The position numbers were made by a program, and so were the translations under genes. From NCBI GenBank assembly GCA_934718155.1, contig CAKUZF010000008.1, positions 1 to 64,000 of the forward strand: a stretch of DNA of 64,000 nt, written 5' to 3'. A model generated the notes under the pieces. The model was given only the letters and a program-made list of their open reading frames with translations. It did not search any database and was not told the origin of the DNA. Of the stretch, positions 59,715 to 64,000 are shown piece by piece (positions within the stretch are counted from its first letter, which is position 1; each line of letters opens with the position of its first letter). Origin of the DNA: an uncultured Parabacteroides sp. Lineage in GTDB: Bacteria > Bacteroidota > Bacteroidia > Bacteroidales > Tannerellaceae.

Positions 59715-59787
59715 TAAAAAGAAAAAGGCCATCCATCACGGACAGCCAATCTCATTGTTAACCTTAAATCTAATACCATGAAAAACA
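59715..59787 (-). ncRNA. Candidate small RNA with own promoter and terminator
   Basis: On the minus strand TATATTTG (59793-59800) is a -7 match. About 45 bases later comes an 8-bp stem GGCTGTCC/GGATGGCC with a five-base loop (59727-59747) followed by TTTTTCTTTTT. The predicted RNA of about 72 bases contains ATGGTATTAGATTTAAGG, a string I associate with a recurring Bacteroidales intergenic RNA, though I cannot check this. There is no adequate reading frame. It ends 137 bases before panB's stop in the same direction. Confidence 0.5.
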
Positions 59788-59792
59788 CGTTG

Positions 59793-59800
59793 CAAATATA
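59793..59800 (-). promoter_or_regulatory. -7 promoter element of the candidate small RNA
   Basis: The minus strand reads TATATTTG, matching TAnnTTTG; no gene starts downstream before a terminator hairpin. Confidence 0.55.
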
Positions 59801-59924
59801 GGGCTCTTTTTCATAAGCGCAATAGTCCTGCGCCTAAAAACGCCGTGCGTTAACTTTATTTATATCATACATGCTGCACAACATACTTTTCCATGGTCCA
59901 ATTATAGTTTTTTTTACAGCTATA

Positions 59925-60746
59925 TTAATATTGCTCCTTATCGTTGGGGAAGTCGCCCGTCTTCACATCCTCAATATAGGCTTGCACCGCACGAGTGATC
60001 TCCTCGCCCAGATTGGCGTAACGACGCAAGAAGCGAGGCGAGAAGCCCTGGTTGATGCCTAGCATGTCGTGCATCACGAGCACCTGCCCGTCGGTTCCAT
60101 GCCCCGCTCCGATGCCGATGGTCGGGATGGCCAATTGCTGAGAGACACGTGTGGCCAGCGCGGCGGGAATCTTTTCGAGCACCAAGCTGAAGCAGCCGAT
60201 CTCCTGCAGCAAGAGCGCATCTTCGATCAACTTGTTGGCCTCGGCCTCCTCCTTCGCACGCACAGCGTAGGTGCCAAACTTATTGATCGACTGCGGTGTC
60301 AGACCCAAATGGCCCATCACCGGAATGCCAGCGCAGAGGATGCGCTCGATGGACTCACGCACCTCAGAGCCGCCCTCGAGCTTGATGCAATCGGCATGCG
60401 TCTCCTTCATCACGCGGATGGCCGAAGCTAACGCCTCCTTAGAGTTGCCCTGATAGGAACCGAAGGGCAGATCGACCACTACCAACGCACGATTGACCGC
60501 CTTCATCACCGATTTGCCGTGATAAATCATCTGGTCAAGCGTGATCGGGAGGGTCGTTACGTTGCCCGCCATCACGTTGGAGGCGGAATCGCCTACCAAA
60601 ATCACATCCATTCCCGCTTGGTCAATCAGTTTGGCCATTGAATAATCATAAGCAGTCAGCATGGAGATCTTCTCTCCACGCTGCTTCATCTCAATCAGGC
60701 GACGTGTAGTCACCTTCCTGTTGTCGTCTACTTTTGCAACTGACAT
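59925..60746 (-). CDS. panB: 3-methyl-2-oxobutanoate hydroxymethyltransferase
   Basis: This 273-residue TIM-barrel enzyme has MLTAYDYSMAKLIDQAG, ILVGDSASNVMAG with the metal-binding Asp, KLEGGSEVRESI and VMGHLGLTPQSINKFG, all PanB signatures. It adds a hydroxymethyl group to 3-methyl-2-oxobutanoate, the first step to pantothenate. It follows clpC after 16 bases on the same strand and may be co-transcribed with it, an unusual pairing. Confidence 0.95.
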   Translation of the reverse strand: MSVAKVDDNRKVTTRRLIEMKQRGEKISMLTAYDYSMAKLIDQAGMDVILVGDSASNVMAGNVTTLPITLDQMIYHGKSVMKAVNRALVVVDLPFGSYQGNSKEALASAIRVMKETHADCIKLEGGSEVRESIERILCAGIPVMGHLGLTPQSINKFGTYAVRAKEEAEANKLIEDALLLQEIGCFSLVLEKIPAALATRVSQQLAIPTIGIGAGHGTDGQVLVMHDMLGINQGFSPRFLRRYANLGEEITRAVQAYIEDVKTGDFPNDKEQY

Positions 60747-60762
60747 AATACCTTTTTATTTG

Positions 60763-63366
60763 TTATTGTTTTGCGCTTTCGATCTTCCTGACAGCGGTTG
60801 TAATGCGCTGCTCGGCCTCATCGAAATCGACAGTGATTAGATCGCCATGCTCCACCGTGGCGCGGATGATCAATTCGGCCATCTCGTCTTCGAGATACTT
60901 CTGGATCGCACGCTTCAGCGGGCGGGCGCCAAACTGCACATCGTAACCCTTGGTAGCGATGAAGTCTTTGGCCGCCTCAGAGATCTGGAGCGTGAAGCCC
61001 AAAGCCTCAACTCGCTTATAGAGTCCCTTCAGCTCGATCTCGATGATTCGGCGGATGGCCTCCTTGTCAAGCTGGTCGAACATGATGATGTCGTCGATGC
61101 GGTTGAGGAACTCGGGGGCGAAGGCCTTGTTCAGCGCCTTTTGGATCACACCACGCGAGAAGTCCTTATCGGCCTCACTGCCAGGTGTACTGAAGCCTAC
61201 GCCGCGACCGAAGTCTTTCAGCTGACGTGTGCCGATGTTGGAGGTCATGATCAGGATCGTGTTCTTAAAGTCGATGCGACGGCCCAGGCTGTCGGTCAAC
61301 CGACCCTCGTCGAGCACTTGCAGCAGGAGGTTGAACACGTCGGGATGCGCCTTCTCAATCTCGTCGAGCAGAACGACAGAGTAGGGCTTGCGGCGCACCT
61401 TCTCGGTGAGCTGGCCTCCCTCCTCGTAACCTACGTAGCCCGGAGGCGCTCCAACGAGGCGCGAGACGGCGAACTTCTCCAGATACTCGCTCATATCAAC
61501 ACGGATCAGCGCATCGGCCGAGTCGAAAAGATACTCAGCCAACTTCTTGGCCAGATGCGTCTTACCCACGCCGGTCGGACCCAGGAACATGAAGGTGCCG
61601 ATCGGTTTGTTCGGATCCTTCAGGCCCACGCGGTTGCGCTGGATAGCCTTCACAATCTTTTTCACCGCCTCGTCTTGGCCGATGACCTTCGACTTCAGCA
61701 CGTCAGCCATCTCCAGCAGGCGCACATTCTCGGCCTTGGCGATACGCTGCACGGGCACGCCTGACATCATGGCAACTACCTCGGCCACTTTGTCTTCATC
61801 CACCACTTCACGATGCTCGCCCATTTCCTTCTCCCATTTCGCCTTAGCGGCCTCAAGCTGCAACAACAGCTGCCGCTCTTGGTCGCGGAAGCTGGCGGCC
61901 AATTCGAAATTCTGCGCCTTCACAGCCGAAAGCTTCTCCTCCTTCGTGCGCTCGATACGCACCTCCAGCTCCTCGATGCTCTTCGGCACCACGATGTTGG
62001 CTACGTGCACACGCGAGCCCGCCTCGTCTAAGGCGTCGATCGCCTTGTCGGGAAAGTTCCGGTCGCTGATATAACGCTCCGTCAGTTTCACGCAAGCGGC
62101 CAAGGCCTCGTCGGTGTAAATCACGTTGTGATGCTCCTCGTAGCGCTCCTTGATGTTATGCAGGATCTGAAGAGTCTCGGAGGCAGTTGTCGGATCAACA
62201 ATCACCTTCTGGAAACGACGCTCCAGCGCACCATCTTTCTCGATGTTCTTGCGATACTCGTCGAGCGTAGTGGCTCCGATGCACTGAATCTCGCCACGCG
62301 CCAAGGCTGGCTTCAGCATGTTGGCCGCATCCATCGTGCCCGCCGCCGAACCAGCACCCACGATGGTGTGAATCTCATCGATGAAGAGGATGATATTGGG
62401 GTTTTTCGAAATCTCGTTCAGAATGGCCTTGATGCGCTCCTCAAACTGGCCACGATATTTCGTGCCAGCCACAATGGAGGCCATGTCAAGGTTGATGACT
62501 CGCTTGTCGAACAGGATGCGAGAGACCTTGCGCTGTACGATGCGTGTGGCCAAACCTTCTACGATGGCCGACTTGCCCACTCCCGGCTCGCCAATCAGCA
62601 CCGGGTTGTTCTTCTTACGCCGACTCAAGATCTGCGCCAGTCGCTCGATCTCCTTCTCGCGGCCTACGATCGGATCCAACCGCCCCTCGCTAGCGGCGCG
62701 AGTCATGTCGGTTCCGAAATTGTCCAACACTGGCGTGTCGCTCTTACCTTGCGTGGAGCCGGCTGCCGAACCCGGCTGCCGAGCGTAATCCTTGCCCGGA
62801 AAGTCCTCCTCGTCTTCGTCATCCTCCTCATCGGTGTAGCCTGCCGAAAAGCCATCGGATTTCACCTCGCCCTTCGTATCGAAGTCATCGCCAAAGGCGA
62901 ATTCCTCGTCAAGCGGATTTATCTCAGTGTTATAATGCATAACATTCAACGTTTTATAGAGGGAATCGTAGGTGATTCCCATCTCGTCCAACAATCGCGC
63001 CAAACCAGAGTTGGCGTCTTTCAAAATAGCTAATAACAGATGCTCCACGTCCGCCTCATCGCGTTTGAACTTGCGCGATTCAAGCTGGCTCATCCGGAGC
63101 AAACGCTCGGCGGTTTTGCTAATCACAACCTCGCTCGAGTCGGAAACGGATTGATCAGGCACGTGGTTGATCTCTTGCTCAATTCGGCGGCGGATCTCCC
63201 GCGGGCTGGCTTGCAGTCGCTCAATTGCCTGAAATGCCAAGCTCTCGCCCTCGCGAAGGAGCCCCAGCATCAGGTGCTCGGGGCCAATATAGCTGTTATG
63301 AAGCCTTACGGCTTCCTCGCGGCTATACTCTACCACATCCATCAATCTTTTCGAATACCTTATCAT
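60763..63366 (-). CDS. clpC: ClpC-type Clp protease ATPase
   Basis: The start at 63366 gives MIRYSKRLMDVVEYSREEAV, aligning with other ClpC N-termini; 17 further upstream codons overlap the promoter. The 867-residue protein has two Clp_N repeats, a linker rich in Asp/Glu, AAA-1 with GEPGVGKSA, a UVR-like coil (FELAASFRDQERQLL), and AAA-2 with GPTGVGKTHLAK and the arginine-finger region, ending in a C-terminal D2-small domain. It unfolds substrates for ClpP. The acidic linker between Clp_N and AAA-1 (about 165-215) is longer than in Bacillus ClpC. Confidence 0.94.
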   Translation of the reverse strand: MIRYSKRLMDVVEYSREEAVRLHNSYIGPEHLMLGLLREGESLAFQAIERLQASPREIRRRIEQEINHVPDQSVSDSSEVVISKTAERLLRMSQLESRKFKRDEADVEHLLLAILKDANSGLARLLDEMGITYDSLYKTLNVMHYNTEINPLDEEFAFGDDFDTKGEVKSDGFSAGYTDEEDDEDEEDFPGKDYARQPGSAAGSTQGKSDTPVLDNFGTDMTRAASEGRLDPIVGREKEIERLAQILSRRKKNNPVLIGEPGVGKSAIVEGLATRIVQRKVSRILFDKRVINLDMASIVAGTKYRGQFEERIKAILNEISKNPNIILFIDEIHTIVGAGSAAGTMDAANMLKPALARGEIQCIGATTLDEYRKNIEKDGALERRFQKVIVDPTTASETLQILHNIKERYEEHHNVIYTDEALAACVKLTERYISDRNFPDKAIDALDEAGSRVHVANIVVPKSIEELEVRIERTKEEKLSAVKAQNFELAASFRDQERQLLLQLEAAKAKWEKEMGEHREVVDEDKVAEVVAMMSGVPVQRIAKAENVRLLEMADVLKSKVIGQDEAVKKIVKAIQRNRVGLKDPNKPIGTFMFLGPTGVGKTHLAKKLAEYLFDSADALIRVDMSEYLEKFAVSRLVGAPPGYVGYEEGGQLTEKVRRKPYSVVLLDEIEKAHPDVFNLLLQVLDEGRLTDSLGRRIDFKNTILIMTSNIGTRQLKDFGRGVGFSTPGSEADKDFSRGVIQKALNKAFAPEFLNRIDDIIMFDQLDKEAIRRIIEIELKGLYKRVEALGFTLQISEAAKDFIATKGYDVQFGARPLKRAIQKYLEDEMAELIIRATVEHGDLITVDFDEAEQRITTAVRKIESAKQ

Positions 63367-63414
63367 GTTTATATATATTATATATGTAAAAACGATATGC
63401 GTCTCTGCTATCGG

Positions 63415-63422
63415 CAAAAGTA
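63415..63422 (-). promoter_or_regulatory. -7 promoter element of clpC
   Basis: The minus strand reads TACTTTTG, matching TAnnTTTG, 48 bases before the ATG at 63366. The interval 63,423-63,594 also holds the gyrA leader, with a weak TACCTTAG near 63540. Confidence 0.6.
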
Positions 63423-63594
63423 CGCAATCTATTTTGATTAAGCATCAACATTCGTGCCATTATGCCATCGGAGCTTCGTAAAAAGAGCTAAAATCAAAAT
63501 TTAGGATAGAATTCTTTCGTGGAATGCGGAAAAACCCTTACCTTAGTGCAATTTTTCAGAAGTGAGAAATTTAGTGTAACAAATAAGAATCTAA

Positions 63595-64000
63595 ATGGTT
63601 GATCAAGACAGAATTATTAAGATTAACATTGAAGAGGAGATGAAGTCGGCCTACATTGATTACTCAATGTCGGTGATTGTCTCGCGTGCTCTTCCAGATG
63701 TTAGGGATGGTTTTAAGCCGGTCCACCGCCGTATCCTATTCGGCATGAACGAACTGGGTAACACCTCCGACAAACCTTATAAAAAATCTGCGAGAATTGT
63801 AGGTGAAGTGCTCGGTAAGTACCACCCGCATGGCGATTCATCCGTCTATTTTGCAATGGTGCGTATGGCCCAGAAGTGGGCGATGCGCTATTGCCTGGTG
63901 GATGGCCAAGGAAACTTTGGCTCGGTGGATGGCGACAGCCCCGCTGCCATGCGTTACACCGAGGCCCGCTTGAGTAAGCTGGCCGAGGAGATGCTGCGAG
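63595..64000 (+). CDS. gyrA: DNA gyrase subunit A, N-terminal part (cut by window edge)
   Basis: The first 135 residues of GyrA are visible: MKSAYIDYSMSVIVSRALPD, then RDGFKPVHRRILFGMNE, the quinolone region KYHPHGDSSVYFAMVRMAQ, and MRYTEARLS with the catalytic Tyr. The residue aligned with E. coli Ser83 is Ser, so the commonest quinolone-resistance change is absent. The gene is divergent from clpC and continues past the window. Confidence 0.97.
   Translation, partial: MVDQDRIIKINIEEEMKSAYIDYSMSVIVSRALPDVRDGFKPVHRRILFGMNELGNTSDKPYKKSARIVGEVLGKYHPHGDSSVYFAMVRMAQKWAMRYCLVDGQGNFGSVDGDSPAAMRYTEARLSKLAEEMLR

Noticed and set aside
63595..64000. Quinolone-resistance allele of gyrA
   Set aside because: The position aligned to E. 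coli Ser83 is Ser, and HGDSSVYF appears to be the usual Bacteroidales form.

Overview
The window looks like a Bacteroidales chromosome, of the Parabacteroides/Tannerella/Porphyromonas grade. Many genes are preceded by the Bacteroidetes -7 element TAnnTTTG, Shine-Dalgarno sites are absent, the tRNA does not encode CCA, and the content is typical of the order: TonB receptors, PF14121 porin, NamZ, DPP4, LptD, clpC divergent from gyrA, and a GG-leader peptide cluster. The genus cannot be fixed by eye.

Two compartments are visible. Positions 1 to about 13,350 are AT-rich accessory DNA. They hold a phosphoesterase tail, transposase debris, tRNA-Ser(CGA), a secreted protein with a poly-Asp tail, an Abi remnant, an intact-looking HigBA toxin-antitoxin pair, more mobile-element scars, and a minus-strand ribosomal natural-product (RiPP) cluster at 3,710-13,104. 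The cluster contains a membrane TPR regulator, a small secreted DUF3244-like protein, two Cys-motif precursor peptides with GG leaders, a radical SAM/SPASM maturase, a TonB-plug outer-membrane barrel, a C39-peptidase ABC exporter, a small unknown ORF and a truncated HlyD adaptor. I consider it the most exciting system here: leader, core, maturase and exporter are all present, but the adaptor is broken at a recombination scar.

From about 13,360 the DNA is GC-rich core chromosome. It encodes threonine catabolism (SDR threonine dehydrogenase divergent from kbl); glnS, a TPR protein and a DUF368 undecaprenyl-phosphate translocase candidate; a 2-oxoacid:ferredoxin oxidoreductase operon with a 56-residue membrane protein inside it; a porin and a solute-binding protein; and a cobalamin riboswitch driving a TonB receptor and a lipoprotein CbiK-like chelatase. 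A minus-strand operon of NamZ, a TonB receptor, a 30-codon ORF and YhcH may serve wall-sugar salvage. Next come DPP4, an HD protein and LptD; AguB/AguA (agmatine to putrescine) with a MATE pump; an SSS symporter, EngB, an M24 peptidase and PhoA; pyrBI and a flavin reductase; an aldose epimerase; a YjbH-type surface operon; an amidase; an exported TldD with TldE; panB, clpC and the start of gyrA.

Three intergenic arrays (about 2,969-3,056, 40,341-40,460 and 59,262-59,415) share an exact 22-bp period and a phased TGAAA-like core although their units differ. They may be one unusual repeat family. A likely small RNA of about 75 nt lies on the minus strand near 59,715-59,787.
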